From: Halorientalis marina
Lineage (GTDB): Archaea > Halobacteriota > Halobacteria > Halobacteriales > Haloarculaceae
Direction of reading: 5' to 3'
Length of the DNA: 64,000 nucleotides
Assembly (NCBI RefSeq): GCF_023028345.1
Contig: NZ_CP095489.1
Span: forward strand, 35,425 to 99,424
Below are positions 8,454 to 17,922 of the stretch, piece after piece; position 1 is the stretch's first letter; each line of letters starts with the position of its first letter. The notes beneath the pieces are model-generated. The model saw only the letters and a list, made by a program, of their open reading frames with translations, was not told the DNA's origin and searched no databases. A program made the position numbers and the translations under genes.

Positions 8454-8795
8454 ACGTGTCGGCGCCCACGCCGGCGATTGCCTAAGAATATCTTCAGGAA
8501 GCGTATGATGTCGAATACTCAATCCGTTGTCGGCGGTTGCTCAAAGAAGCGGGATTGAGTTGTCAAAAATCCCGCCGGAAAGCCGCCGAAGCCGACAAAG
8601 ACGAGCGAGAAGCGCTCCACGACGGACTCAAAAAGCGGCAGGTGGTGGACACCACCGTAGTCTGTATTGACCAAACCAGAAATCCGTGCAAGTTGAGCCG
8701 CGTGGTTCCGCGCGGCATGCGGCCCTCTGTCAAACTCTCTGGCCAACGTGACAGGGTCTGCTAGGTGCGATCATCGAGGATGGCGATTCCTTTTT

Positions 8796-9791
8796 CGCTC
8801 TTGCGAAGTAGATTGTTGATAGCGAGAGCTGCGGCTGAAAGTCGAAGAGGGCAAGGGCACCGCGCCAGCGGTGCCCGATATGTTCCCAATACGCCGGTTT
8901 GTGTCGGAATCGGCTGCAGCGGACCTGCTCCAACAGGTTCGCTGGCGTGATGGCGTCGAGTGCCCCCGCTGCCGTTCTGACCTGACGGTCAGAAACGGCA
9001 GCTATCGGGTGTATCAACGGTATTTGTGTAAGAATTGCGGTCGAACATTCAACGACAAGACCGGCACGATCTTCGCCCACTCGAAACTCTCGCTGAAAGA
9101 ATGGTACTTCACGATCTACGTGTTCTTACGGTTCAACACGAGTATTCAACAGATTGAGGCGGAACTCGATCTTTCGTACAGAACGGTCAGACGGCGCGTC
9201 GAGCGCTTCGCGAGAGCGCTCGACGCGCCTTCGATCACGCTGTCTGGACCGGTCGAAATTGACGAAGTGTACGTCTCTGCTGGCCTCAAAGGCCGCGAGC
9301 GCGACCAGGAGTCGCGCTCGCGTGGCCTGTCCACGCGTGGCCGAGGATCGTACGACGGCGATAAACCGCCGGTGTTTACGCTGGCCGATCGTGGTTCTGG
9401 CGACCGGTACGTCGTGCCAGCGAAATCCGCCGACGAATCGACGATTCGACTCCTGCTTGCTGACCACGACGAGGAGTCGCTGACCGTCTATACGGACGGA
9501 TTTCGGGCCTACGATCCGCTCGAAGAAGACGACGCTTTCACCCGCAAATACGTCGTCCACGGCGATGGAGAATACGCTGACGGCGACATCCACGTCAATA
9601 CCTGCGAGAGCCACGCGTCGCTGACGCGACGGTGGCTCTCGCCCCACCGAGGAGTGTCAAAAGACAAACTAACACCGTATCTCAGAGCCTTTCAGCTCCG
9701 GCAAGAACTCTACAGAAAACCAGGTGACGAAGCACTCAAACATGCTCTCGACGCTGCCCTCTGAAAATCAACAACGTGCTTCACAAGAGCG
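8796..9791 (+). mobile_element. IS1595-family (ISXO2-like) element, apparently intact
   Basis: It is 996 bp long, with terminal inverted repeats of about 25 bp (CGCTCTTGCGAAG...TTGTTGAT at the left; the reverse complement of the right end matches about 21 of 25). The element sits between T-rich flanks that look like a target duplication (TTCCTTTTT at both sides). It is inserted into the middle of the dead IS630 transposase and encodes one full-length transposase. Confidence 0.8.
8871..9764 (+). CDS. IS1595-family transposase
   Basis: A 297-residue transposase with an N-terminal zinc ribbon (CPRC near residue 25 and CKNC near 54). A helix-turn-helix follows (IQQIEAELDLSYRTVRRRVERF), then the ISXO2-like DDE/DDN catalytic domain: EIDEVYV near 130, YTDGFRAY near 205 and HVNTCESHASLTRRWL near 243. 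The end is the usual LRAFQLRQELYRK stretch. The start is GTG at 8871; ATG at 8880 is the alternative. The frame is uninterrupted with all catalytic motifs present, so the element may still be active. It is the youngest layer of the nested transposon group. Confidence 0.9.
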   Translation: MPDMFPIRRFVSESAAADLLQQVRWRDGVECPRCRSDLTVRNGSYRVYQRYLCKNCGRTFNDKTGTIFAHSKLSLKEWYFTIYVFLRFNTSIQQIEAELDLSYRTVRRRVERFARALDAPSITLSGPVEIDEVYVSAGLKGRERDQESRSRGLSTRGRGSYDGDKPPVFTLADRGSGDRYVVPAKSADESTIRLLLADHDEESLTVYTDGFRAYDPLEEDDAFTRKYVVHGDGEYADGDIHVNTCESHASLTRRWLSPHRGVSKDKLTPYLRAFQLRQELYRKPGDEALKHALDAAL

Positions 9792-10174
9792 TTCCTTTTT
9801 TTTTTTCTCCCAATTCAAAGAGTACGTCACCGCCTTCCACGCCGAACATATCATGCTTATATTAAGTGAAGAGTTCGAAGATGACCTGCTCGTGGTGCTG
9901 GATGAAGCGCTGTACTTCTAGGCGTCGGCCGTCACGGACCTAACCACCCGTGACCCCGCCTTCGTGACGTTACCGGCTATTCGCTAGAACTGAACCCGGT
10001 CGGAGAGTGCTGGAGACAGCTTCAAGCGTCTCTTAGCAACCGCCTCTTTAAGTCACTCGACGAGCTGACAACAGCGATTGATACAGCTCTCGACCAACTC
10101 TCTATTCCAAAAGTGAGTAGCTATTTCTAATGACTACTATAGTGATTGGGTGAGACGCTCCAGTCGTTCGGTTA

Positions 10175-10390
10175 GTGTTCACACTGGTGAATTACCTGTT
10201 GCGGAATCTGTGGCTGATTGCCCGCTGGGGCGGGCGAGCACTATCCGTCTGCTTTGAGGTATTCTGGAGGTGGATCGACCACGCCCTCGATGAGATGCTT
10301 CGTCGGAAGTGGGAAGTTCTGACCGATGGTGTTGGGGTTCCTACGATATATAGCCTACTGAACGGGGGGTCAGTCACTCCACATCCAGTT
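10175..10390 (+). pseudogene. transposase C-terminal remnant (IS4-like)
   Basis: The frame reads VNYLLRNLWLIARWGG, then FWRWIDHALDEMLRRKWEVLTDGVGVP. This resembles the C-terminal end of haloarchaeal DDE transposases, where a final hydrophobic helix is followed by a W-rich segment. No catalytic part or terminal repeats are visible. The bases from 10390 to the IclR gene stop at 10547 contain nothing further that I can identify. Confidence 0.4.
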
Positions 10391-10546
10391 GTAGCTCTCT
10401 GGAGAGCGACCGCTTTGACTCTCACATGTGACGACTGTGCTCTCACTACTGTGAGACAACCATCTCCGCATCCGTCGTCCAAGTTTCTGGGAGGACCCAA
10501 CCTCTCTTCCCCGGAAAATCGAGTTAGCCGTCAGGAACGATGTGAA

Positions 10547-11296
10547 CTAACGATAATAGAGTTCGACTTCAATAACATTTGCGGCCTCTAACAAAGAGTC
10601 AATAATGTCCTTCTGGTGTGACTTCTTAGCAGGGACATACATTGATATTGCGCCCGCGACTTCTCCACTCTCTGAGTCAGTGATTGCTGTTCCTATTCCT
10701 TGTAATCCGATACCAATCTCCTCGCGATCAATTGCGTATTCTTGGTTTCTTATGTTTCTCAGTTCGCTTTGTAACTCATTTTCATCAGTAATAGTCTGGT
10801 CAGTAACCGCTGCAAGCCCCCGAGATTCAATTATGTCCTCTACTTTTTCTTCTGGGGAATGGGCGAGAATTGCTTTTCCAGGTGCAGCTGAATGAAGAAG
10901 AAAATGTGTTCCTTCGTGGATTAGTGCGTTCTGCATATTCTCTCCGCTTACTGTATAAAGGACAACACCGTATCCGCGTTCTTCGATAGTCAGTACTACT
11001 GGTGCACCTTTTGAGGTAGCGAGATCTCTAAGTACCGGTCTAGCCGTTCGAAACAACTCATTTCGTTTCCGTCGGTTTCCTCCCAGGTTCAAAAATTTGT
11101 GACTCAGACAATATTCACCATTCAAATTGATGACATAACCTTCCTCTGTGAGGGTCCGTAAATAATCGTGGACAGTGCTTCGGTTCATCTCTAGCTCATC
11201 AGCAAGCTTCGTAGCTGTTAGATTGCTGAACTCCGAGAGTAGTTGGATTATATCGAATGCGGTTCGGACCGACTTTATCGATTTTGAGGAGGTCAT
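10547..11296 (-). CDS. IclR-family transcriptional regulator
   Basis: A 249-residue regulator of normal IclR length. Residues 1-60 are the winged helix-turn-helix (SVRTAFDIIQLLSEFSNLTATKLADELEMNRSTVHDYLRTLTEEGYV). The remainder is the IclR effector-binding domain, with HSAAPGKAILAHSPEEKVEDII and the C-terminal VAGAISMYVPAKK. Start at 11296: a TATA box CTTAAATA lies at 11319-11326, 23-30 bases upstream, as for a leaderless mRNA, and residues encoded further upstream are not conserved-looking. The 15-bp near-palindrome directly beyond the TATA box recurs at two sites near 15200-15300. IclR proteins often control aromatic or fatty acid catabolism, so it likely regulates the beta-oxidation genes nearby. 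Confidence 0.9.
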   Translation of the reverse strand: MTSSKSIKSVRTAFDIIQLLSEFSNLTATKLADELEMNRSTVHDYLRTLTEEGYVINLNGEYCLSHKFLNLGGNRRKRNELFRTARPVLRDLATSKGAPVVLTIEERGYGVVLYTVSGENMQNALIHEGTHFLLHSAAPGKAILAHSPEEKVEDIIESRGLAAVTDQTITDENELQSELRNIRNQEYAIDREEIGIGLQGIGTAITDSESGEVAGAISMYVPAKKSHQKDIIDSLLEAANVIEVELYYR

Positions 11297-11318
11297 GTGG
11301 AATTCTATCAGTGGTGAA

Positions 11319-11342
11319 TATTTAAGTGTTGATGATGTCGAC
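11319..11342 (-). promoter_or_regulatory. IclR gene promoter with candidate operator
   Basis: TATA box CTTAAATA (reverse strand) at 11319-11326, with the near-palindrome GTTGATGATGTCGAC at 11328-11342 where the BRE would lie. Related sequences GTTGATGATATCGAC (15181-15195) and GTTGATAATATCAAC (15286-15300) occur near the beta-oxidation genes. Confidence 0.55.
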
Positions 11343-11499
11343 AAGGCAGTGTTTAGATACTTGAGTTCAAACGCTGGATGATTATCAAATATACTAGCAA
11401 CAGCAGACGAACTTATACTGGTCACACTATCGATGTTCGGTTAACACTGGCAGTAATATTTCCAAGGTGGATGCCACCCTGACCTCAGCAGCTGAAATC

Positions 11500-12195
11500 G
11501 GTAGTGTTCAGATAAGTTGGTTCCATGCGAAAGCGAACGCTTGAAGCCAATTTTCGACGCTGCTTGCTTTGGAGTGGCTGAAGCAGTTTGAGAACTGGTT
11601 TGTTCGTCGTTTTAGTTCTTGAAAGACACGTTCGACGCTGTTCCGATTACCATGTTTTTCGTATCTGTAATTGAGGCCGTATCGGTGCAGTGTTGCTTGC
11701 AGCCACGGTGCAGAATCGACGAGAACGACCGCGTCGTCGACGAGATATTTGTCGCGGAGTTCAATAAGAAATATCTCGATAATCGCTTGATTTCTAGTCG
11801 GAGAAAGCTTGACGTTCAGCAAGCGGTTCGTGTTGGAATCGACAGCAGCGTACAGCCAGGACCGTTCGTCGTTCAGCTGGATCACGGTCTCGTCAACCGC
11901 GACATGATCCGGGTTCGCGCCATCGAGCGGCTGTAGTTTGGCCTTTTACACCCAGTTGTGAACGGTTGTTCGACAGCGTTTGACACCCAATATGTCAAGA
12001 ATTGAACTATAATAGAATGTGATAGTCAGGCCAGATGGAGTCGGATACCGAGCTTCTTCGCGGGTTCGGGTGTCGCCTCTCGCTCCAGAAAATCTAACTC
12101 GAAGCAGGCGCTACCTCTGATGAGGCGGGCGATTTCTGGCATTGACCACTAGAAGTTCGCTCCGCCTCACTCTTCATCCTTATTCGAACACCGCC
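11500..12195 (-). mobile_element. IS6-family element, copy 2, with broken transposase
   Basis: A 696-bp element with ends GGTAGTGTTCAGATAAG and (reverse complement) GGCGGTGTTCGAATAAG. The transposase begins at 12142 (MPEIARLIRGSACFELDFLE) but meets a stop near 12025. A second open segment of 125 residues, 11885-11508, holds the catalytic core: WLYAAVDSNTNRLL, DDAVVLVDSAPWL and the NSVERVFQELKRRTNQF end. The two parts are out of frame, so it is dead. The orientation is the same as the copies at 7759 and 25298. Confidence 0.85.
11508..12142 (-). pseudogene. IS6 transposase, copy 2 (stop and frameshift)
   Basis: The N-terminal part reads to a TGA near 12025, and the HTH region is in another frame (NAVEQPFTTGCK, where a working copy would read RCRTTVHNWV). 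The C-terminal 125 residues from 11885 are open and well conserved, including two catalytic Asp positions and the E of SVERVF. At least two disabling changes are present. Confidence 0.8.
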
Positions 12196-12718
12196 TAGAA
12201 TCTTGCTTTCGGCTATTTGGTCGCCTGCAGTTAGAGTTCGAGACTTGGCAAATCGGCACTTACTGCCTTAATCCTACTTCGGGGGTTTAATCTTGATCCG
12301 TCCGAGCCACTGTAAAATCGATCGAATGTACTGTATCCACCGAGCTGAGCAACTGACGTTTGCCCGAGCGAACACATCTGTTGAGCGGAAGAAATACCCG
12401 TTAGTTTGCTGAATGACTGGTACTGCTTCGGACGGCAAGCGGCATCTTTCGTTCGGATACGGCTGAATCACGGTTCTATCGCCTATTTGGACTTGAGTAG
12501 CTGAACCGCGGAAGTAAGATTAACCGAACACAAATGGCCAGCTCCGGGAATCATCCTGGTGTTCGCCATCTCGAACACCGAACCGTTGTTTGAGCTTCTA
12601 TAACCGTGACTTAACAACTATTCAACGCAGCACGACAATCTACGAGAAAAAATTCTAACGGTTACTATAGAACGGATGGCCCCCATCTTGTCCCAACAGA
12701 AACTCACGGCTTCATTTA
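12196..12718. other. decayed mobile-element DNA, no intact gene
   Basis: This 523-bp stretch between the IS6 copy and the acyl-CoA dehydrogenase gene has no convincing gene. A 65-codon open piece on the minus strand (12471-12274) reads MIQPYPNERCRLPSEAVPVIQ...; it could be a fragment of a transposase or another disrupted gene, but I cannot assign it. Confidence 0.4.
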
Positions 12719-13861
12719 TTAATGGAAAAGTTGCTCTGCGATGGTGTTCCGGAGGACCTCGCTGGTGCCCTCGTAAATCTCGTTGAGCTTCGCGTCGCGG
12801 TAGTAGCGCTCCACGGGGAAGTCCTTCGTGTAGCCGTAGCCGCCGTGGATCTGGATGCCCTCATTGGCGACCTCGCGGCTCACCTCGCTCGCGTAGAGTT
12901 TGGCCTGTGCGGCCTCCTTGATGAAGTTCTCCCCGCGAATCTTCTTGTCGGCGGCGTCGTGCATCAGCAGGCGCGCGGCGCGGGTCTTCGTGTCCATGTC
13001 GGCGAGTTTGTGCTGGATGGACTGGAAGTTCGAGATGGGCTGGTCGAACTGCTCCCGGTCCTGGCTGTACTCGAGGGCGGCGTCGAGCGCGGCCTGTGCG
13101 ATGCCGACCGAGCGGGCAGCGATGGTGATGCGCCCGCCGTTGAGTGTCTTGAGCGCGTGGACGAACCCGCGGCCTTCCTCGCCGAGCAGCCGGTCCTCGG
13201 GAATCCACATGTCGTCGAACCGGAGTTCGGCGGTCGGACAGCCCTTGTCGCCGACCTTGTCCTCCGTCCCCTCAACGATGAAGCCGTCGTCCTCCTCCGG
13301 GCGGACGACGAACGAGGAGATGCCCTTGTTGCCGGCGTCGGGGTCCGTCTTCGCGAACAGCGTGACGGTGTCCGCGACCGAGCCGTTCGAGATCCAGAGC
13401 TTGTTGCCGTTGACGAGGTAGCCGTCGCCGTCCTTCTCGGCGGTCGTCTCCATCGCGGGGACGTCGGAGCCGGCGCCCGGCTCGGAGAGAGCGAACGCGC
13501 CGATGTCCTCCCCCTCCGCGAGCGGGGTGAGGTACTCCTCCTTCTGGGCTTCGTCGCCGAAGGCGTACACCATGTTGCCGGCCAGCGAGATGTGCGCGGC
13601 GACGATGGTGCCGAGGCCGCCCGAGCCCCGGGCGATCTCCTCGAGCGCCATCGGGTAGCTGTGGTAGTCGAGGCCGGCGCCGCCGTACTCCTCGGGGAAC
13701 GGCATCCCCATCAGCCCGAGGTCGGCGAGTTCGTCGACGAGGTCCCTCGGGAACTCGTCCTCGTGGTCGATTTCCGAGGCCCGCGGGACGACCTCCTCGT
13801 CCACGAACTCGGAGACCATGTCCTTGATTTGCTTCTGCTCCGGCGAGAGACTGAGATGCAT
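12719..13861 (-). CDS. acyl-CoA dehydrogenase
   Basis: A 380-residue FAD enzyme that oxidises acyl-CoA to trans-2-enoyl-CoA, the usual length for the family. It has the N-terminal helical domain ([21 protein letters not shown]), the FAD/substrate segment [21 protein letters not shown] and the C-terminal [21 protein letters not shown]. The catalytic base lies in [20 protein letters not shown] near the end. Start at 13861 (MHLSLSPEQ); ATG at 13885 would add eight residues and lies behind a TATA-like TTATATTAA. The gene is visibly richer in G and C at third codon positions than the other beta-oxidation genes here, suggesting a separate origin. Its upstream region is occupied by an IS remnant. 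Confidence 0.93.
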   Translation of the reverse strand: MHLSLSPEQKQIKDMVSEFVDEEVVPRASEIDHEDEFPRDLVDELADLGLMGMPFPEEYGGAGLDYHSYPMALEEIARGSGGLGTIVAAHISLAGNMVYAFGDEAQKEEYLTPLAEGEDIGAFALSEPGAGSDVPAMETTAEKDGDGYLVNGNKLWISNGSVADTVTLFAKTDPDAGNKGISSFVVRPEEDDGFIVEGTEDKVGDKGCPTAELRFDDMWIPEDRLLGEEGRGFVHALKTLNGGRITIAARSVGIAQAALDAALEYSQDREQFDQPISNFQSIQHKLADMDTKTRAARLLMHDAADKKIRGENFIKEAAQAKLYASEVSREVANEGIQIHGGYGYTKDFPVERYYRDAKLNEIYEGTSEVLRNTIAEQLFH

Positions 13862-14117
13862 GAATCTAAATGCAGAGGGCTTCATGATATATCTTAATAT
13901 AACGTCGAACGTGTGATAAACTCTATCAATGCTTTGAGCATCTCCCAGCCAAGTTTTCTCCGCGTTCATAGTTGGTGATTGCGACGACGAGTCGAAAGGA
14001 CAGCGTAAGAAACCGGCAAGCGAGTCGAGTGTCACGTGCATCGCCCTCTTCTGAGGCTTGTTTGCTCTCGGTGACCTCGGCTGCAATCAGACTGGTCGAT
14101 CCGGTTGAACGATTGGA

Positions 14118-15181
14118 GAGCTGTAGAGCGTGTCATAGAAAGCGTCACGTACGAAGTAGCAGGGGGCGCGAAGTGTGTCCAACACAAGCGCAACCCTGCA
14201 AGACGTAGCTTCGGTAGACGACTTCTTGAATGTCGCGGCTACCGAGACGGTACCGCTGTTCGAGCACCTTGAGTTCGAGTTTCTGCTGGAGTACGATGTG
14301 TTCGCCCCCTCGAAGCGTGGGCGAACACGAGTTCACCAGCCACCAGACCTCTTTCGCGGCTTTCTGCACTGCTACTACAAGGACATCTACGGCACACGTC
14401 CGGTTGCACGAGAACTCCAGCACGGCCTCGTCTGGTACTACTGCAGACTCGACAAACCACCATCCAGAGACACGATTGACCGGTTTCTCACTGACCTTGA
14501 ACACGTCGTCGACGATATCTTTGAGAGGCTCGTCGAGCAGGCCGCCGCCCGCAGCCTGCTCGACTCGACGTACTCCATCGATTCGGCGCACATCGAGGCG
14601 GTCCAGTACAACGACGCTGCCTCATGGAACTACGATCTAACAACTGAAGAGTACTACTACGGCTTCGGCTGTACGATCGTCTCAACCGGTTCAAAGATCC
14701 CAATTGCGGCGGAGTTCACACAGGCCAAACAAGCAGACCAAGAGACGGCGATGCGCGTCACGTGTGACGCGCTCGCCGTCGATACACCGATCTGGATGCT
14801 TGGAGACAGCGCCTACGACATCCTCGATTGGCACGACCACCTGCTGGCCGCAGGGGTCGTGCCAATCGCTCCATACAATCCGCGAAATCCTGACGACCCA
14901 AAAGCCATCGAGTACAGGGTCGAAGACCAAGTCGAGGATGTTCAGCTGAAAATCCATCTTGGACGAGACGTATAACAACCGGATAGGGGTCGAACGAACC
15001 AGCGACGTAGTCAAGGACTGCGGCCTCGGGCTCGCGCGAGCCCGAGGCCGCGTCCACGCACGAACAGAAGTGTTCCTTGCGCTGTCCCTCGGACTCGTTG
15101 TTGCGATCACAAACTCCGAGCGAGGAAACGAACCGGGCTGTGAGAAGCTATGAGATGGATTCTATGGCACGCTCGTAGCTG
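14118..15181 (+). mobile_element. IS5/IS1182-like insertion sequence with frameshifted transposase
   Basis: Imperfect inverted ends are visible: left AGCTGTAGAGCGTGTCATAG and, as the reverse complement of the right end, AGCTACGAGCGTGCCATAG. They enclose 1.06 kb with a single transposase gene broken near its 3' end. It sits between the acyl-CoA dehydrogenase gene and palindromic sites that may once have been its regulatory region. Confidence 0.7.
14175..15153 (+). pseudogene. DDE transposase with one frameshift
   Basis: The first 266 codons (14175-14975) carry the N-terminal domain and two catalytic Asp residues (SIDSAHIEA and MLGDSAYD). Near 14949 the sequence CTGAAAATCC seems to have lost two bases. 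The missing end continues in another frame as DETYNNRIGVERTSDVVKDCGLG, with the catalytic Glu, then RARGRVHARTEVFLALSLGLVVAITN to 15153. Apart from this lesion the gene is well preserved, so inactivation is recent. The start codon is GTG. Confidence 0.85.
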
Positions 15182-15300
15182 TTGATGATATCGACAATAG
15201 TAGCTTAGAGATTTCTCATCTATGGGCATAGAATAACAAATGTACTATTGTTATTCCACAGATTCACCCCCCGACCATAGCTGGTGTTGATAATATCAAC
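15181..15300. promoter_or_regulatory. two copies of the candidate IclR operator
   Basis: GTTGATGATATCGAC at 15181-15195 and the perfect odd palindrome GTTGATAATATCAAC at 15286-15300, each within a similar context (tagctG...). The same motif overlaps the upstream edge of the iclR promoter at 11328-11342. No gene starts right here now. Before the IS5-type insertion these sites would have been about 200-300 bp upstream of the acyl-CoA dehydrogenase start. Confidence 0.45.
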
Positions 15301-15469
15301 AATCTAGGGTCCGACCATTGTTGTAGTGAGCCTATTCGCTGCCATCAGACGATGCGCAAATTAGTCTTTAGTAATACGAAGGGGGTGCGACCTGATGCGG
15401 TATTCAATCCACCCCCTGTGGTATTAGTTAAAATGGCTGTGATGAATCGTCGGACGTAGTTTAATTTCA

Positions 15470-15600
15470 CTATGCCACCGCCTGCCTGATGTTGTGAACC
15501 GTACATATCAGGTCGAGTTCGCGGAACTTTCCGTATATTTTTCGTGAAGCGGGGGATCTTTGACATAATCATCGGCGGTTTCCCGCTTTATCTCCCTAGT
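15470..15600 (-). pseudogene. transposase C-terminal fragment
   Basis: The minus strand reads SPASRKIYGKFRELDLICTVHNIRQAVA and a stop at 15470-15472. This matches the typical end of haloarchaeal DDE transposases (SRKIYGKFREL...CTVHNI). An upstream stop and the absence of the catalytic region show it is only a fragment. The rest of 15301-15695 shows nothing else I can identify. Confidence 0.55.
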
Positions 15601-15695
15601 TCTAACGGTAGAAACCGACGCTATCCAGCGATTCACCGGGACCGAATTCGTTAGTATCCACCAGTCAATATTCGTGCAGTTCCGTCGGGGCCTCT

Positions 15696-17669
15696 CTATC
15701 GCTTCCAGTCCGCTTCGCGTTTTTCGAGAAACGCCGCGAGTCCCTTCTCAGCTTCTTCCGACTGCGTCCGTTTGACGAGTCGGTCCATCGCCTCGTCAAA
15801 CCACGTTTCCAGCAGATCGTCTTCCATCCCTGTCCATAGGTCTTTCATTTCGCTAATAGACTTCGGTCCCGATGCAGTCGTCGAATGAGCGAGTTCACGA
15901 ACGATATCTTCTACCTGCGTTTCATCAACTGCGTAATTGACGATTCCCATCGATTCCGCTTCAGTAGCGGTGAATTGATCGCCTGTCAACGACATTTCCA
16001 TGATCTCTTTCTTTCCGAGACTCATCCGACCGTATGTGAGTCCGATTGGCGGGAGCGCCCCGATCTGTCCTTCTGGAAGCGCGAAGCTACTGTTCGTAGA
16101 GGCGACTGCAAGATCGCAAAGTAGAACGAGCTCACACCCCCCGCCGTTAGCAGCTCCCTCAACTGCCGCAATTATCGGTTTCGGATGATTGCGAACCGTT
16201 TGTACCGTCGGGCCTAGGACCTCTTCGAACATTTCCCTGGCGTCCTCTGTCGACTCAAGGCTTTGGATCTCCGCGATGTCGTCGCCAGCACAGAATGCTC
16301 GTCCTGCTCCCTGCAGAACTGTCGCTCGCACTTCGTCGTCATTCGCTGCCTTCTCGAGAGCGGCCTTCAGACCGTTCCAGCTCGACTTGTCAAGCGCGTT
16401 GAGTCGATCTGGTCTGTTGAGCGTGATCCATGCAGCGTATTCGCGTCGCTCATATCTAACCGTCTCGAACTCCGCCTGCTCGTATTCCCACTCGTAGAAG
16501 CCGGTTCCTGTCTTCTGCCCGAGTTCCTCGTTCGCCACCAATTCACGAAGGGATGGGTTGGGTTCATACTCATCCCAACCCGACCGGGCATGCAATTCTT
16601 CCAGCGTCTCGACAAGTCGGTCAATCCCGTACTCGTCAGCCATCTCGAGGAGGCCTCGCGGCCAGTTCATTCCGATTTGCATCGCCTTGTCGATCTCTGA
16701 CTTCGTGGTCACGTCGTTCGCCAGCATCCACGCCGCTTCGTTAACAGCAGGCGCGACGAGATGTTTCGGATCGAAGTCATTGCGACGCTCCTGTGGAATC
16801 TCAACACGTGAGTACTCCCCTGGTTCTGGATAGGTGTAGAAACCCTCACCGGTCTTCATACCGTAATTCTCGGCCTCCTCCTTTTTTTCAAGCAGATCGG
16901 GGATGTGCAGGTCGACCCCTCGATCTTGCATCGAGTGGGCAGCCATGGTAGCGACATCTATACCACTGAAGTCGAGAACCTCGAACGGCCCCATTGGAAG
17001 GCCGATTCGCCGGATCGCGGCGTCTATTGTTTTCCTGTCTCGCCCCTCTTGGTCAACCTGACGAACTGCCTCAAGCCAGAATCGGAGATTGATCCGATTG
17101 ATAAGGAATCCAGGGATATCCTTCTCAACGAGTACTGGGGTCTTGCCAATCGCCTCGCTGATTGTTTCAGCCGCCTCAAATATATCGTTGGCCGTTTCCT
17201 TACCCCGGATAACCTCGACGATGTCCATAAGCTGAACGGGATTGGAAAAATGCAGGCCGACGACCTTGCTCGGTCGATCCGTCGCGGACGCAATTTCGGT
17301 GATCGGGAGAGTACTAGTATTGGTCGCTAGAATCGTTCTTTCCGGTGCGTGGTTATCGATCGTACCAAAAACATCCTGTTTCAAGTCGATGTTCTCAGGC
17401 ACTGCTTCGACGACAAGATCGGCATCACCGTAGGCTTCTTCCTCTGATGTCGTCGTCTCGATCTGTGCTAATACGGCATCCGGATCCTCAGTGAGTTTCT
17501 CGAGACTTCCTTCGATTTTTTCGAGAGCGGTTTGCAAGACGTCCTCGTCGATGTCGATAATCGTAACGTCGTATCCAGACATCGCAAAGGTTTGAGCGAT
17601 ACCATGGCCCATTGTTCCGCCTCCGACGACAGTCACAGTCTCTACACTTTCGGTTAGTGACGCACTCAT
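15696..17669 (-). CDS. 3-hydroxyacyl-CoA dehydrogenase / enoyl-CoA hydratase fusion
   Basis: A 657-residue bifunctional beta-oxidation enzyme. Residues 1-390 are the NAD-dependent 3-hydroxyacyl-CoA dehydrogenase: Rossmann motif VVGGGTMGHGIAQ near residue 14, SNPVQLMDIVEVI with the catalytic-region residues, IPGFLINRI, and a second C-terminal dehydrogenase repeat. Residues about 410-657 are the crotonase fold (ITLNRPDRLNALD, GAGRAFCAGDDIAE and ANGGGCELVLLCDLAVAS). The order dehydrogenase-then-hydratase is the reverse of bacterial FadB and is typical of archaea. It hydrates enoyl-CoA and oxidises the product to 3-ketoacyl-CoA. The TATA-like ATTATAAC lies about 40 bases upstream. Codon use is less GC-rich than the acyl-CoA dehydrogenase at 12719. 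Confidence 0.95.
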   Translation of the reverse strand: MSASLTESVETVTVVGGGTMGHGIAQTFAMSGYDVTIIDIDEDVLQTALEKIEGSLEKLTEDPDAVLAQIETTTSEEEAYGDADLVVEAVPENIDLKQDVFGTIDNHAPERTILATNTSTLPITEIASATDRPSKVVGLHFSNPVQLMDIVEVIRGKETANDIFEAAETISEAIGKTPVLVEKDIPGFLINRINLRFWLEAVRQVDQEGRDRKTIDAAIRRIGLPMGPFEVLDFSGIDVATMAAHSMQDRGVDLHIPDLLEKKEEAENYGMKTGEGFYTYPEPGEYSRVEIPQERRNDFDPKHLVAPAVNEAAWMLANDVTTKSEIDKAMQIGMNWPRGLLEMADEYGIDRLVETLEELHARSGWDEYEPNPSLRELVANEELGQKTGTGFYEWEYEQAEFETVRYERREYAAWITLNRPDRLNALDKSSWNGLKAALEKAANDDEVRATVLQGAGRAFCAGDDIAEIQSLESTEDAREMFEEVLGPTVQTVRNHPKPIIAAVEGAANGGGCELVLLCDLAVASTNSSFALPEGQIGALPPIGLTYGRMSLGKKEIMEMSLTGDQFTATEAESMGIVNYAVDETQVEDIVRELAHSTTASGPKSISEMKDLWTGMEDDLLETWFDEAMDRLVKRTQSEEAEKGLAAFLEKREADWKR

Positions 17670-17922
17670 TTTTTCACCGTGATTAAGATGTCTCCGCCGG
17701 CCTTGTTATAATTTTCCCTAGTCTCTAATGCTTCATCGGTCATTGGTTGGCTCTATTGCTCTTCCGAGGCCTCTCACAATACCATAGGAAAATCACGTTC
17801 TAGTGGTTTAATCTCATTCGAGGTACTACCGGGTGCTGCTGGTGATGTAGTGGAAAGTGCGATCTTCGGTGGGCTTCTAGAGGGCATGAAACAGCCGGCA
17901 GAGAAGAGGACTCGACGCGCTA

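Larger units (their letters stand above)
7440..10129 (+). pseudogene. IS630 transposase, interrupted and decayed
   Basis: Piece 1 (7440-7758) reads ISIEELQRVLDNVEG..., then WYDIQRCTIYNWFKRLDTDESLEQ, the helix-turn-helix of an IS630 transposase, with internal stops. Piece 2 (8454-8795) gives EYLQEAYDVEYSIRCRRLL, KEAGLSCQKSRRKAAEADKDER and VDTTVVCIDQT, including the first catalytic Asp (CIDQT). Piece 3 (9792-10129) gives EEFEDDLLVVLDEA with the second Asp, then in another frame NPVGECWRQLQASLSNRLFKSLDELT with the catalytic Glu and the end IPKVSSYF. There are several stops and frameshifts, so it is non-functional even without the insertions. Confidence 0.82.
7394..10142 (+). mobile_element. IS630-family element, dead, split by two other insertion sequences
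   Basis: The outer ends begin CTATAGT at 7394 and end ACTATAG at 10142, matching inverted termini of a TA-targeting IS630 element. Between them the transposase sequence can be read in three pieces (about 7440-7758, 8454-8795 and 9792-10129). They are interrupted by an IS6-type element (7759-8453) and an IS1595-type element (8796-9791). With both insertions removed about 1.06 kb remains, the normal size of such an element. Confidence 0.8.

Noticed and set aside
12722..13897. A 391-codon open frame on the plus strand
   Set aside because: It is the mirror image of the GC-rich acyl-CoA dehydrogenase gene. The product is Arg/Val/Leu-rich without a domain, while the opposite strand gives a full conserved enzyme.
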